A stretch of 64,000 nt of DNA from CAZSSM01 sp964609385 (GCA_964609385.1 CAZSSM010000021.1:22551-86550), one strand, 5' to 3'; shown: positions 46,849 to 56,249, counted from the stretch's first letter. Translations and numbers: made by a program. The notes: generated by a model from the sequence alone, not told the origin.

Positions 46849-47196
46849 TTGAAGCTGATCCTCGCTATTATCCAGCCGAATCGCCTCGAAGCGGTCAAGG
46901 AAGCCCTCTCCAATGTCGAGGTGTTCCGGCTGACTGTCATGGACGTTCAAGGATTCGGGCGTCAGAAAGGCTATACAGAGGTTTATCGCGGCCACGAGTT
47001 TACCGTCAACTTGCTCCGCAAGATCCAGCTCCAGATTGCCGTCAATGAGGACTTCGTCGAGCCGACCATCGAGGCGATCATACAGGCTGGGCGGACCGGA
47101 CCCGACGGCAAGATCGGCGACGGCAAGATCTTCATTTTGCCCATGGACGACTGCATTCGGATCCGGACCGGCGAGCGAGGCCCCGAGGCGATCTGA
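46849..47196 (+). CDS. glnB: P-II nitrogen regulatory protein
   Basis: 115 residues from TTG 46849, with GGGAGAGAGG upstream; the frame to the left is not P-II-like. P-II senses ATP/ADP and 2-oxoglutarate and controls nitrogen assimilation partners. N-terminal KLILAIIQPNRLEAVKEAL, T-loop GFGRQKGYTEVYRGHEFTVN, and C-terminal GKIGDGKIFILPMDDCIRIRTGERG. Residue 51, uridylylated Tyr in enteric GlnB, is Phe here, and three residues are inserted before GKIGDGKIF (RTGPDGKIGDG). So UMP control is not expected. It is followed by the HAD phosphatase gene. Confidence 0.9.
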   Translation: MKLILAIIQPNRLEAVKEALSNVEVFRLTVMDVQGFGRQKGYTEVYRGHEFTVNLLRKIQLQIAVNEDFVEPTIEAIIQAGRTGPDGKIGDGKIFILPMDDCIRIRTGERGPEAI

Positions 47197-47222
47197 CCCC
47201 GGCATCGACCGATGAGGCGAGC

Positions 47223-47921
47223 ATGATCCGTGCGGTGATCCTGGACTACAACGGCACCTTGATCGATGACGAGCGTGTCCACTTCGAATTGTTCGCCGAG
47301 CGGCTCCAGAGCTGTGGTGTCGCCCTCTCCTGGGAGCGCTACGAGCGGGACTACATTGGTCTGGACGACCGCGGCTGTTTCGAGCAAGCCCTCCGCGACG
47401 CCGGTCAGGAGCCGCTCGAAGCTCAGGTCGCCTCGATGATCGAGACCAAGGCGCTGCTCTATCAGGAGATCGCCAAGGACCACGTCCGGTTCTATGACGG
47501 CGCTGCCGAACTGATCACGAGGCTGGCTACGGATTACGTCCTGGCCATCTGCTCGGGCGCGTTGCGTCGCGAGATCCTTTGGGGCTTGAACCAATTGGGC
47601 GTCGAGTCGCAGGTCGCCTGCATCGTCGCCGCTGAGGAGGTCGCCCGAAGCAAGCCGGATCCCGAAGGGTATCTGTTGGCCTTGGAACGACTTCGTCAGC
47701 ACGATGCCCGACTGGCCGATCTCGAGGGCACATCCTGCCTCGTTCTGGAAGATACCGAAGCCGGTGTCCGCGCCGGTACAGCGGCCCGAATTCCGACCAT
47801 CGGTATCACACAGACCACCACGGCCGAAATCCTCCGCGAGGCGGGGGCGGTCGCGACGATCGATCGGCTCGAGGAGTTGACCACCGCCTGGATCCGTCAA
47901 CGCTGGCCTGCATCGTCGTGA
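47223..47921 (+). CDS. HAD-superfamily phosphatase-like protein
   Basis: 232 residues from ATG 47223, 26 bases after the P-II stop. Beta-phosphoglucomutase-like HAD: motif I VILDYNGTLIDDE (Asp8, but Asn10 in place of the usual second Asp), motif II CSGALR, motif III KPDPEGY, motif IV LVLEDTEAG. A helical cap lies at about 20-85. The Asn at the acid/base position recurs in some family members, which makes true phosphatase or mutase activity uncertain. It may be part of one message with P-II. Confidence 0.82.
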   Translation: MIRAVILDYNGTLIDDERVHFELFAERLQSCGVALSWERYERDYIGLDDRGCFEQALRDAGQEPLEAQVASMIETKALLYQEIAKDHVRFYDGAAELITRLATDYVLAICSGALRREILWGLNQLGVESQVACIVAAEEVARSKPDPEGYLLALERLRQHDARLADLEGTSCLVLEDTEAGVRAGTAARIPTIGITQTTTAEILREAGAVATIDRLEELTTAWIRQRWPASS

Positions 47922-47990
47922 TTGGCCGAGCAAGTGAACTTCTGCTTCCTTGACCGACCCATACCAGACTCACGCTCCGGAGACGGACCC

Positions 47991-48404
47991 ATGAGCGATC
48001 TCGCTAACAACCCAAAACCTCCGCGCGTCCTGCTGATCGCCAACGACTTGGTCTTCGGGACGAAGGTGTCGGGTACCGCCGCCGAGGTCGGTCTTCAATC
48101 CGTTGTCCTGCCTGACGTCGACGCGGCCATCGAGGCGCTCGGCGTCGATGAGGCCCCGAGCACGTTGGCGGTCATCGTCGACTTGTTCTCAAGCCGAGGC
48201 AGCGACGCGTCGGGCCTGAAGCGACTGCGAGCCCACTGCCGGTCTGCGGCTCGCCTGATCGCATATGGACCTCACGTCGAGACCGAACGGCTCGATGCCG
48301 CTCGAGAGGCCGGTTGCGACGAGGTCATGCCCCGGAGCAAGTTCAGCCGGATCCTGGCCGAATTGCTCAGAGATCTCTCGTCCGAACACGCTTCAGATAC
48401 TTGA
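47991..48404 (+). CDS. CheY-like receiver-domain protein
   Basis: 137 residues from ATG 47991 (CGGAG upstream). Resembles a response-regulator receiver: RVLLIANDLVFGTKV at the start, TLAVIVDLFSSRG with the possible phospho-acceptor Asp64, and DEVMPRSKFSRIL at the end, with Ser-Lys. The acidic pair near the N-terminus is Asn-Asp instead of Asp-Asp. No output domain. A stand-alone or degenerate receiver. Confidence 0.6.
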   Translation: MSDLANNPKPPRVLLIANDLVFGTKVSGTAAEVGLQSVVLPDVDAAIEALGVDEAPSTLAVIVDLFSSRGSDASGLKRLRAHCRSAARLIAYGPHVETERLDAAREAGCDEVMPRSKFSRILAELLRDLSSEHASDT

Positions 48405-48624
48405 AGATCGTCCGACAAATCCGATTCCGGATCGTTCAACGATTTCTAAGCTCGACTTGAGCAGAAACGCAGAGGACCAACGTAGGCAAACCCAGGAGTT
48501 TCTCCGTTGATGTTGGAAAAACTCCTACCCTGCGAATCCCACGGTTGTCAAGCAAATCCTATCTTGATATGTTGGATTCAGAAAAAACAGGAGTTCGTGA
48601 CTCCAAAAAACTGTACAAGTTGAG
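48405..48624. other. Convergent intergenic region with hairpins
   Basis: Contains the inverted repeat AGGAGTTT...AAACTCCT (48492-48527) and, further right, the minus-strand terminator annotated separately. No gene supported. Confidence 0.45.
48590..48604 (-). terminator. Terminator of the beta-helix gene
   Basis: Minus strand: GGAGTCACGAACTCC hairpin followed by TGTTTTTTCTG. It is 20 bases past the stop of the beta-helix gene. Confidence 0.55.
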
Positions 48625-50565
48625 CTAAGGTACATCCGGTTTAATGGTTGCGCCCGCTCTCCAATCGATGCCCTGGAATTCGTGGGCGCCGAGGTCGGGA
48701 CCGTCGCCCACAAATTCCTCGTTGATGCCGGTAATCGGCGTGCCGGCATCGATCGACGCCGAGTCGTCCTGATGGATTCGGAAGTTGATGTTGGCCACGT
48801 CTTCCAATTCGTTAGCCGGCACTTGCTGGCGATTGTGATCCTGGGTAATCGTGCCGGCAACGCCCTTCTGGTCGTAGCCCTGGCTTCCCGAGAGGTTGTT
48901 GCGGTAGACCATCGACGCCGCATCTCGGGTCCCGATCCAGACCGAGGACAGCCAAGCAGATCCCGAGACCGCCCAGACGGAATTGTGGTACACCCAGATT
49001 TTCTCACGGCCTTTGTGGGTGAAGATGCCCGACCGGCAATGGCCTCCACCGTGGATCACATTGTGATGGATCGTGGCGTTGTGTGATCCGTCGTCGAGGT
49101 AGATCCCGCAGGAGACCCGGTCCTTGAGGGTCATGTTCTCCGCAATGACGTTGTAGCAGATCTCTGCGCCGCCCAGATCGTCCTCACCGTTGGTGTAAAA
49201 GCAAGCCGTGCCCCCGTCGAACATGGCATAGGCGTACTTCCGGCAATCATTACCGCGGATCGTGATCCCCTTGACCGGCACGCCGTCGTAAAGGATGAAA
49301 GCGATCATCTTGCCGGTACAGTTGCGAAGGGTGTTATTCAGGATCTTTTGGTTGGTACCTGAAACGGTGATGTTCGCCGTATGTTGCCGGGTGATCCAGT
49401 TGGCATCTTCAATATGGTTGTTGACGATCGTGCTGTTGCTCCCCAGTAGCGTCACCAGTGAGCCCCAGCCATGTATGATCACCGAATTTTTTAACGTGTT
49501 ATTCTTACCTTTGAAGTAAAGACCCGCTGTTCCGTCGATCGTGCCTCCTACCGTGTAGTGATTGACGTCGCTCTGCCCGCCGGTCGCGGCTAGCGAATAA
49601 TAGTGATTGCCCCAGGGTGAAACATGTTTAAAAATGCAATAATCCACCACACAATCATTCGACCCATCCATCAGTAGCGACGCCCCGTGGAAATTCAGGC
49701 CCTGAATGTGGATCGAATCCCGGTTGCTACAGTTGAATCCGTACAGCCGCACCCGGGCCTCGACCTGTTTGCTGCTCGGGCTACCACCTCCGGGCGCATA
49801 GAGGTAGAGCGTCCGATCCTGCCAGTGCCATTCCTTGGCGGTCGTCAAGCAATTCAGGTGATCGATAATGTTGCCTGTGCCGGGACCAATGTGTCCGGCA
49901 ACGCCCTGCCACCATCGAAAGTTCAGGTGAGTGACCGAGATCCGATTGCCGTTCTGCGAGGCGATCCGACCGTGATTGAAGTTGAAGGCGTTCTTTCCGT
50001 TGTGACCTGTATAAAAACCGCCTACGAAGTTCGCTGGCAGTCCGTCTTCAAAGTCGACCCAGCCGGAATTTCTCCTTCCACCGTTGACCGTGGTGACCCA
50101 CTCGTTCTTCCGCATCACGTCGGCATCGGCGTCCGGCCAGCGAGCCTTGTCCATATACTGCTCATCGACAAAGACATCATAGGTCTTCTCCACCATGGTC
50201 GCCCTATAGATGTTGCCGCGAAACCGCTTCCAGCTCTCGGGCGAGACGATGTCGCAGCCCGACACGACCACCCTCTCACCCTCGTAGTTTCGAAACGATT
50301 GGCCGGTCTTGGGCGTCACGGTTTCCCGATAGGTGCCCGCTCGGATCACGCATGTGTCTCCAGGAGCCATGGCGTCGGCGGCTCGCTGAATTGTCTTCCA
50401 GGGCGTGGCCGGATCCTGAGCTATCGTCCCTGAGCGGGAGTCATCACCCTTCGCCTCAGAGACGAAATACGTCGTGGCACCGACCAGCGTCGTGCCCGAG
50501 CAAAACAAGGCAAGAGCCGCGACACAACTGATGGGGATCAACTTTATCAAGCCCGATTTCAGCAT
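48625..50565 (-). CDS. Exported right-handed beta-helix protein
   Basis: 646 residues. Signal peptide (MLKSGLIKLIPISCVAALALF, in part; cleavage near VGA). The start resembles the DUF1565-like opening of parallel beta-helix proteins: YFVSEAKGDDSRSGTIAQ, PWKTIQRAADAMAPGD, VIRAGTYRE. From about 260 onward repeated turns of beta-helix are seen (for example IVNNHIEDANW, ILNNTLRNCTG, TIHHNVIHGGGHC). Relatives include polysaccharide lyases (PL6-like) and pectate-lyase-like proteins, but no catalytic set can be named. Codon and base use is somewhat more AT-rich than neighbours. Ends with its own terminator. Confidence 0.72.
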   Translation of the reverse strand: MLKSGLIKLIPISCVAALALFCSGTTLVGATTYFVSEAKGDDSRSGTIAQDPATPWKTIQRAADAMAPGDTCVIRAGTYRETVTPKTGQSFRNYEGERVVVSGCDIVSPESWKRFRGNIYRATMVEKTYDVFVDEQYMDKARWPDADADVMRKNEWVTTVNGGRRNSGWVDFEDGLPANFVGGFYTGHNGKNAFNFNHGRIASQNGNRISVTHLNFRWWQGVAGHIGPGTGNIIDHLNCLTTAKEWHWQDRTLYLYAPGGGSPSSKQVEARVRLYGFNCSNRDSIHIQGLNFHGASLLMDGSNDCVVDYCIFKHVSPWGNHYYSLAATGGQSDVNHYTVGGTIDGTAGLYFKGKNNTLKNSVIIHGWGSLVTLLGSNSTIVNNHIEDANWITRQHTANITVSGTNQKILNNTLRNCTGKMIAFILYDGVPVKGITIRGNDCRKYAYAMFDGGTACFYTNGEDDLGGAEICYNVIAENMTLKDRVSCGIYLDDGSHNATIHHNVIHGGGHCRSGIFTHKGREKIWVYHNSVWAVSGSAWLSSVWIGTRDAASMVYRNNLSGSQGYDQKGVAGTITQDHNRQQVPANELEDVANINFRIHQDDSASIDAGTPITGINEEFVGDGPDLGAHEFQGIDWRAGATIKPDVP

Positions 50566-51051
50566 GATCTTTGAGCTCCACTTGGGCAGGAAAACTGGAG
50601 TCGTCCGATAGGGTTCTCTGGGTGTTCACACTCAAGCTCCAGAGCCCACACCAAGCCGTCCCTCGACGATGATACCGCCTCACCCCGACGCGTGGACACC
50701 ACCCTAGCCCCGGTTCTCACCCAACCGACAGCTCGCCGCACCGTCCTTCTGATAGCCCTGACCATCCTCACCGCCGGGGACGCATCGTTGCCAAATAGCC
50801 TCCGGCTGGCTCCTTGTGTCGCCTTCGGCAACTGGACCAGCTTCCAACGCCTCTTCAGCGGAGCCCAATGATCTAGCTTGACACTGGCTTGTCGACGATG
50901 GGCTCTGTCGTTGTGAGTGCACCGATATTGCAGTTTTGATGCGGAGTACTAGGAAATCTTCTAAAGGCTCGCTCCGGCAGCAAAGCCGATAGCTGCCGCA
51001 AAAGTCGAACCAAGAAGATCAATCATAAGAAAAAGCGGACAATTCCCGTAG
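50566..51051. other. Intergenic region upstream of the beta-helix gene
   Basis: About 490 bases; no gene, repeat or RNA recognised. It should hold the promoter of the minus-strand beta-helix gene. Confidence 0.4.
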
Positions 51052-51123
51052 CTACCCGGCCAGGACTCGAACCTGAACTAACAGAGCCAAAATCTGTTGT
51101 GCTACCAATTACACCACCGGGTA
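51052..51123 (-). tRNA. tRNA-Gln (anticodon TTG)
   Basis: Minus-strand cloverleaf of 72 bases: acceptor TACCCGG pairs with CCGGGTA, anticodon arm ACAGA-TTTTGGC-TCTGT giving TTG, T-arm CAGG-TTCGAGT-CCTG, discriminator G. The weak first pair U1-A72 and G73 fit glutamine identity. CCA is not encoded. Confidence 0.85.
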
Positions 51124-51236
51124 ATTCGAAGCTTCATGCCCCGATAGTTAGAATATAACCCGGTCCTCCAGGTTCGGAAAGATGGATCGTTTCCCACATC
51201 GCGCTGTTCCGATGGGGGCAAGCAATCCGTCCGAAG

Positions 51237-51309
51237 CAACCCGGCCAGGACTCGAACCTGGACCTAGCAGATTTGGAATCTGCTGTGCTGCCGATTACAC
51301 CACCGGGCT
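51237..51309 (-). tRNA. tRNA-Trp (anticodon CCA)
   Basis: Minus-strand cloverleaf of 73 bases: acceptor AGCCCGG pairs with CCGGGTT (one G-U), anticodon arm GCAGA-TTCCAAA-TCTGC giving CCA, T-arm CCAGG-TTCGAGT-CCTGG, discriminator G. A1-U72 with G73 is the bacterial tRNA-Trp pattern. The body is nearly the same as the tRNA-Gln beside it. Confidence 0.82.
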
Positions 51310-51605
51310 ACCCGAAGTCTCGGGCCTTCACCTTTGCAGTCTGTGACCCCATCTCCTTCTTCGAGGTTCGGGAGTTTGATTGCTTCGGCGTTCCGGTCGG
51401 TCACCGAGGAGAATTGGACCAGCACGATCCGATGGTGGCGTGGTTCGACTCGGCTCCCAACGTCCGTGTCGAGGTCGGGCGTCCGATCTCGACGGGGAAA
51501 TGACGATTCGCACCGCGATGCGTATGATGGGGCCGAACGGGGCTCGGATGCCTCGAATCGCATGCTAAGTCGAGCGACTCACGACGCATCAAGGGATGGG
51601 CCTCC
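51310..51605. other. Intergenic region upstream of uvrC
   Basis: About 300 bases between the tRNA genes and uvrC; no further feature recognised. Confidence 0.3.
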
Positions 51606-53051
51606 ATGTCCGAGTCCGAGATCAAGTCATCCGGTGAAACCGAGATGGGAACCCTCGACGAGACCAATCGTGACACCAAGGCCGACACGATGGGCGAGAC
51701 CCTTAATGAGCCGGAGACGAATTGCCTTCCGTCCAATCGACGAAGCCGCTTGAAAGCGAAGGTACGCGCGTTCCCTGATGGGCCGGGAGTCTATCTGTTC
51801 AAGGACAGCAAGGGGCGGGTAATCTACGTCGGCAAAGCGAAGAAGCTGCGGAACCGGGCCAGTTCATACTTTCAGGCCAAGTCTGCTGAGGATCCTCGGA
51901 TCGCCGACTGGGTCGGTGAGGTTGAGGACGCCGACTGCTTACCAGCCGACAGCGAGGTCGACGCCTTGTTGATGGAGGCGAGGCTGATCAAGGACATCCA
52001 GCCTCGGCACAATGCCGAGCTGAAAGACGACAAGTCGTTCCCGTATCTGCAGGTCACGACCAACGAGGACTTCCCACGCGTCAACTTCACTCGGCAGCCG
52101 GCCCGCTCCGGAGTGAAGCTGTTCGGCCCCTTCCCCCGCGCCAAGAGCCTCCGAGGCGCCATCCAAGTCTTGCAGAAGATCTTCAAGTTTCGGACCTGTG
52201 CGCTGGACATCCAGGAAGACGACCCACGCTGGCGTTGGTTCCGACCCTGTCTCCTGCATTCGATCAACCAATGCACCGCGCCGTGCAACTTGAAGATCGA
52301 TCGCGAGACCTATCGCAAAGACATCCGACGGCTCCGCCTGTTCCTCGAGGGCAAGAAGGACCAAGTCCTCTCGGAGATGGAGTCCGAGATGCGCGAGGCC
52401 AGCAAGGCCTTGCAGTTCGAGAAGGCGGCCCGGCTCCGCGACGACCTGCAGGCGCTCCGGACCCTCAACTTACGAGGCGATCTGGAGAAGCACGCTCAGC
52501 CCGAGGTCTTCCAGATCGACCCGAGGCGCGGGCTGAAGGGGCTCCAGAAAGCTCTGAAGCTTCCCGATCCCCCCCGGACCATCGAGGGGATCGATATCGC
52601 ACACCTGGGTGGCACGGAGACGGTCGGCTCGTTGGTGACGTTCCTGGATGGCCTGCCGTTCAAGCCGAACTATCGGCGCTACAAGATTACGAGCGTCGAG
52701 GGGATCGACGACTACGCCTCGATCCGCGAGGTCGTTGGACGTCGGATCCGCGGACTCCGCGAGCGTGACGAACCGTTCCCGGACATCCTGCTGATCGACG
52801 GGGGCAAAGGGCAGCTCAACGCGGCCCTGAACGCCTTCACGCTGGCCGGGATCGAGCCGACCACCGTGATCTCGCTGGCCAAGCAGGAGGAAGAGATTTA
52901 CATTCCCGGTCGCGACGCGCCCCTCCGGCTGACCCGACGCAGCTTCTCGCTCCGATTGCTACAATACGTGCGTGACGAGGCACACCGGTTCGCCCAGCAA
53001 TATCACCACCTGCTCCGCCGTAAGCGGGTCCTCGACACTTCGGGCGAGTGA
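51606..53051 (+). CDS. uvrC: UvrC-like excinuclease subunit, short form
   Basis: 481 residues from ATG 51606. Excinuclease subunit C makes both cuts around a lesion with UvrA and UvrB. GIY-YIG nuclease domain near 55-140 (DGPGVYLFKDSKGRVIYVGK, then KAKKLRNRASSYF), UvrB-binding coiled region near 260-300 (FLEGKKDQVLSEMESEM), and the RNase H-like endonuclease with GIDIAHLGGTETVGSLV and PDILLIDGGKGQLNAA. The C-terminus ends about 40 residues after that core; the tandem helix-hairpin-helix domain of E. coli UvrC (610 residues) is missing, and the N-terminal 45 residues are an acidic extension. The frame ends normally, so this is a short form rather than a visible frameshift. Confidence 0.87.
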   Translation: MSESEIKSSGETEMGTLDETNRDTKADTMGETLNEPETNCLPSNRRSRLKAKVRAFPDGPGVYLFKDSKGRVIYVGKAKKLRNRASSYFQAKSAEDPRIADWVGEVEDADCLPADSEVDALLMEARLIKDIQPRHNAELKDDKSFPYLQVTTNEDFPRVNFTRQPARSGVKLFGPFPRAKSLRGAIQVLQKIFKFRTCALDIQEDDPRWRWFRPCLLHSINQCTAPCNLKIDRETYRKDIRRLRLFLEGKKDQVLSEMESEMREASKALQFEKAARLRDDLQALRTLNLRGDLEKHAQPEVFQIDPRRGLKGLQKALKLPDPPRTIEGIDIAHLGGTETVGSLVTFLDGLPFKPNYRRYKITSVEGIDDYASIREVVGRRIRGLRERDEPFPDILLIDGGKGQLNAALNAFTLAGIEPTTVISLAKQEEEIYIPGRDAPLRLTRRSFSLRLLQYVRDEAHRFAQQYHHLLRRKRVLDTSGE

Positions 53052-53109
53052 GGCCGTCGACGGCGCTCCCCACGGTTCTCCGCAACCCCGACTCGGGTGA
53101 TCGATCACC

Positions 53110-55044
53110 ATGCTCTTGGTTTCCGGCAACGGTTTGGAACGACAGTATACGGGCGAGCCGGTCTTCCAGAATGTCGACCTGGAACTTCGGGCCGGCGACC
53201 GGGTCGGCCTGGTCGGGGTCAATGGTGCGGGCAAGTCGACGCTGCTCCGCGTGATTATCGGGACCGACATGCCCGATCGTGGGACCGTTAACGCACGTTC
53301 GGGTGTTCGGATCGGATTGCTCAAGCAGCAACCTGACTATGATCCCCAAACTCCGCTGATCGAGGTGGCGCGTTCGGGCCAGAAGGCGCTCTTGGACCTT
53401 CAGGCCGAGGCCGAGCGGGCGGCGCAGGCGATCGCCGAAGCCTCGGATGAGGCGGCCCGTCTCCGCGCCACCAAGGTCTACGATGAGTTGCAACAACGCC
53501 TGGCCGTCGACGACGCCTATGCCCTGGAATACCGTCTCGAGGAGGTTCTCCAAGGTCTCGGCTTCCGTGTTGAGGATCACCAACGTCCCGCCGGCACGTT
53601 CTCCGGTGGCCAGCAAGCCCGGTTGATGCTGGCCAAGCTCCTCTTGGAGAGCCCCGATGTCCTCCTGCTCGACGAGCCGACCAACCACCTGGACATCGCC
53701 ACGACCCGTTGGGTCGAGGACTATCTGAGTCGGCTCCGCGTGGCGATGGTCGTCGTCAGCCACGACCGTTACTTCCTGGACAAGGTGGTCACGAAGATCT
53801 GGGAGCTCCACCGGGGCCGCTTGGTGGTCTATCCGGGCAACTACAGCCAGTATTGGAGGCTCCGCGAGGAGCGTGCCGAGGTCCTGCGCCGCCAGCGCGC
53901 CAAGCAGGACGACTTCATCGAGGCCCAGGAAGCGTTCATCCGCAAGTTCGGTGTTGGGACCCGAGCGCGCCAGGCACAAGACCGGGCCAAGAAGCTGGAA
54001 CGGGTCGAGCGGGTCGAGCTGATGGACGACATCCAAGGTCCGCCGATGGGCTTTCATGAGGTCGATCGCAGCGGCGATGTCGTCATCGAGGCGCGTGAGA
54101 TCGCCAAAGGCTTCGACAAGCCGCTCTTCGGCCCCTTGACGATGAGCGTCCTGCGTGGCCAGTGCGTCGGGATCCTCGGTCCCAATGGCGCGGGCAAGTC
54201 GACGCTTCTCAAGACGCTTATCGGTGAGGTCCGGCCCGACTCCGGCGAGGTCAAGCTGGGTCACAAGGTCATCGTCGGTTACCTCGACCAGGGCCTGGAG
54301 TCGCTCGACCCGTCGACCTCGGTGGTCCGCGCGATCTGGCCCGACGATGATCCGTCGTTGGTCGAGTCGGAGATCCGCAAGACGCTGGGGCGGTTCGGAC
54401 TGGTCGGCGAGATGGCCATACGTCCGGTCGGTCAGCTCTCCGGTGGCGAACGGAGCAAGGCTGCCCTGGCCCGCCTGGCCATCGCCGGCGCCAACCTCTT
54501 AATCATGGATGAGCCGACCAACCACCTCGACCTCTGGTCGTGCGAGGCCCTCGAACGCTCGATCCGCCAGTTCGACGGCACCGTGCTGGTCGTCAGCCAC
54601 GACCGCTATTTCCTGAACCAGGTCGCCCAGCGGGTCCTCGCTGTTGGCGACGGCAAGACGAAGCTGGTCGAAGGGAACTACGATACCTACCAGGAGCTGC
54701 TCGACCGTGAGGTCGGCGCGTCTCCCAATGGATCGACCTCCCCCGGCGCATCGAGACCCGGGACGAAATCGGCTGCATCGGGAGAGGCCTCGGCCAAGAA
54801 GTCCGGCAAATCCAAAGGCCAGACCAAGCCGCGTCGGAAATTTCCCTACCGTAAGGCCCCCGACATCGAACGTGAGATCCACGAACGCGAGGCCCAATTG
54901 ACCGAACTGGAAGAGCGACTCGGCGATCCGGAGATCTGGAAGGACTTCGAGTCGGCCCAGCAACTCCAAGAGATCTACGACGAACGGAAGGCCGAACTCG
55001 AACAGCTTTACGCTCACTGGGAAGAGGCCTTGGAATACAGTTAG
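53110..55044 (+). CDS. ABC-F type ATPase (Uup-like)
   Basis: 644 residues. Two ATPase domains and no membrane part, as in ribosome-associated ABC-F proteins. First domain: Walker A GVNGAGKST (36-44), signature FSGGQQARL, Walker B LLLDEPTNHLD, VSHDRYFLD. Linker near 250-320 is charged and helical. Second domain: GPNGAGKST, LSGGERSKAALARL, LIMDEPTNHLD. The C-terminal coil (RKFPYRKAPDIEREIHE onward, about 575-640) matches the Uup-like coiled tail. Likely acts on ribosomes or on DNA/recombination as Uup does. Short gap after uvrC. Confidence 0.9.
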   Translation: MLLVSGNGLERQYTGEPVFQNVDLELRAGDRVGLVGVNGAGKSTLLRVIIGTDMPDRGTVNARSGVRIGLLKQQPDYDPQTPLIEVARSGQKALLDLQAEAERAAQAIAEASDEAARLRATKVYDELQQRLAVDDAYALEYRLEEVLQGLGFRVEDHQRPAGTFSGGQQARLMLAKLLLESPDVLLLDEPTNHLDIATTRWVEDYLSRLRVAMVVVSHDRYFLDKVVTKIWELHRGRLVVYPGNYSQYWRLREERAEVLRRQRAKQDDFIEAQEAFIRKFGVGTRARQAQDRAKKLERVERVELMDDIQGPPMGFHEVDRSGDVVIEAREIAKGFDKPLFGPLTMSVLRGQCVGILGPNGAGKSTLLKTLIGEVRPDSGEVKLGHKVIVGYLDQGLESLDPSTSVVRAIWPDDDPSLVESEIRKTLGRFGLVGEMAIRPVGQLSGGERSKAALARLAIAGANLLIMDEPTNHLDLWSCEALERSIRQFDGTVLVVSHDRYFLNQVAQRVLAVGDGKTKLVEGNYDTYQELLDREVGASPNGSTSPGASRPGTKSAASGEASAKKSGKSKGQTKPRRKFPYRKAPDIEREIHEREAQLTELEERLGDPEIWKDFESAQQLQEIYDERKAELEQLYAHWEEALEYS

Positions 55045-55175
55045 TTGTGTCGGAGAGCGTATCGATGAGGCTCAACGACTCACTCCGTGCCTAAGGGTTG
55101 TCCTCCCCGGGGATCTTCACTGGGCGGCTCGCTTTGACGCGACTTCCTGCTTGACCAGGCCGATTGAGGAGACTG

Positions 55176-56051
55176 ATGGCGGATCCTCAGGTCGTTCTGT
55201 CGACGCTCCGCAAGGCGTCGATGCTCAGCCGGGCCACTCCGGGGCGTCGCGGCTCGTTCGTCCATCTGAACGAGGCGGTTGCTGATCTGGCCGTCGTGGG
55301 CGACCTACACGGTCACCTCGACGCCCTCCGCGCGGTGCTTCGAGAGATTCGGCTCGACGATCATCCCAATCGCCACTTGGTCCTCCAGGAACTAGTTCAC
55401 GGTCGCTGGACTTATCCCGATGGTGGGGGTGACCGGTCGCATCAATTAGTCGATGTCGTGGCAGCCCTGAAGTGCCGGTATCCAGAGCGGATCCATATCA
55501 TCCTCGGCAACCATGAATTGGCCGAACTAACCGGGCGAGCCATCGGCAAGGACGGCGTCTCGCTGAACGGCCAGTTCGACCGCGGGATCCGGACCGCCTA
55601 CGGTGACTCGGCCGACCAGATCATGGACGCCTATCACGAGTTCTTCCGGTCCATGCCGATCGGGGTTCGGACAACCAATCGGGTTCTGCTCTGCCATACG
55701 CTGCCCAACGCCTCGGATCTGGAAAGGCTCGACCTGGGTTTACTCGAGCGTGGGATCTGGACCGAAGAGTCGATGAAACGAGGTGGGACCATCTATGCGA
55801 TGACTTGGGGACGCGATACGCGCCCCGAGACCGCCGACCAGTTTGCCGCGTGGATCGATGCCGACTGGTTCATCACCGGGCACCAGCCTTGCCACGCCGG
55901 CTTCCATCGGGCCAATCACCGTCTCCTGATCGTCGACGGAACCCTACCCAACCCCTCCTACTGTCTCTTCCCGGCCCGCGGGCCAATCGACCTCGATGGC
56001 CTCGTCGACGGTGTTCGGTCAGTCCCCCTGCTCCACAATGATCGGACCTGA
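55176..56051 (+). CDS. Metallophosphoesterase family protein
   Basis: 291 residues from ATG 55176 (GAGGAG upstream). Calcineurin-like: LAVVGDLHGHLDALRAVL (first metal motif), IHIILGNHELAEL (GNHE), and FITGHQPCHAG late. The second motif GDxxDRG is absent; LVLQELVHGRW stands there, a variant I recall in planctomycete relatives but which changes the metal site. Substrate unknown: Ser/Thr phosphatase or nucleotide hydrolase. It precedes the ECF sigma factor gene by 200 bases and could be part of the same signalling unit. Confidence 0.72.
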   Translation: MADPQVVLSTLRKASMLSRATPGRRGSFVHLNEAVADLAVVGDLHGHLDALRAVLREIRLDDHPNRHLVLQELVHGRWTYPDGGGDRSHQLVDVVAALKCRYPERIHIILGNHELAELTGRAIGKDGVSLNGQFDRGIRTAYGDSADQIMDAYHEFFRSMPIGVRTTNRVLLCHTLPNASDLERLDLGLLERGIWTEESMKRGGTIYAMTWGRDTRPETADQFAAWIDADWFITGHQPCHAGFHRANHRLLIVDGTLPNPSYCLFPARGPIDLDGLVDGVRSVPLLHNDRT

Positions 56052-56249
56052 GCTACTCCGCATCCCCTCAGCGACTCCGAGCCGTCTCATCGGCCTCCAA
56101 GCTTGGCTCACCTCATTCGACCGAACTTTCATGTTGTTTTCTGGCCCTGCTGATCGACGCGACGCGATGAACGCGATACCATCGCCTTGACACAGCGGAC
56201 GGTGTGTGTCCGTACAACTTCGTTGCGAATTGCTAGCTGGGTGAGGGCG

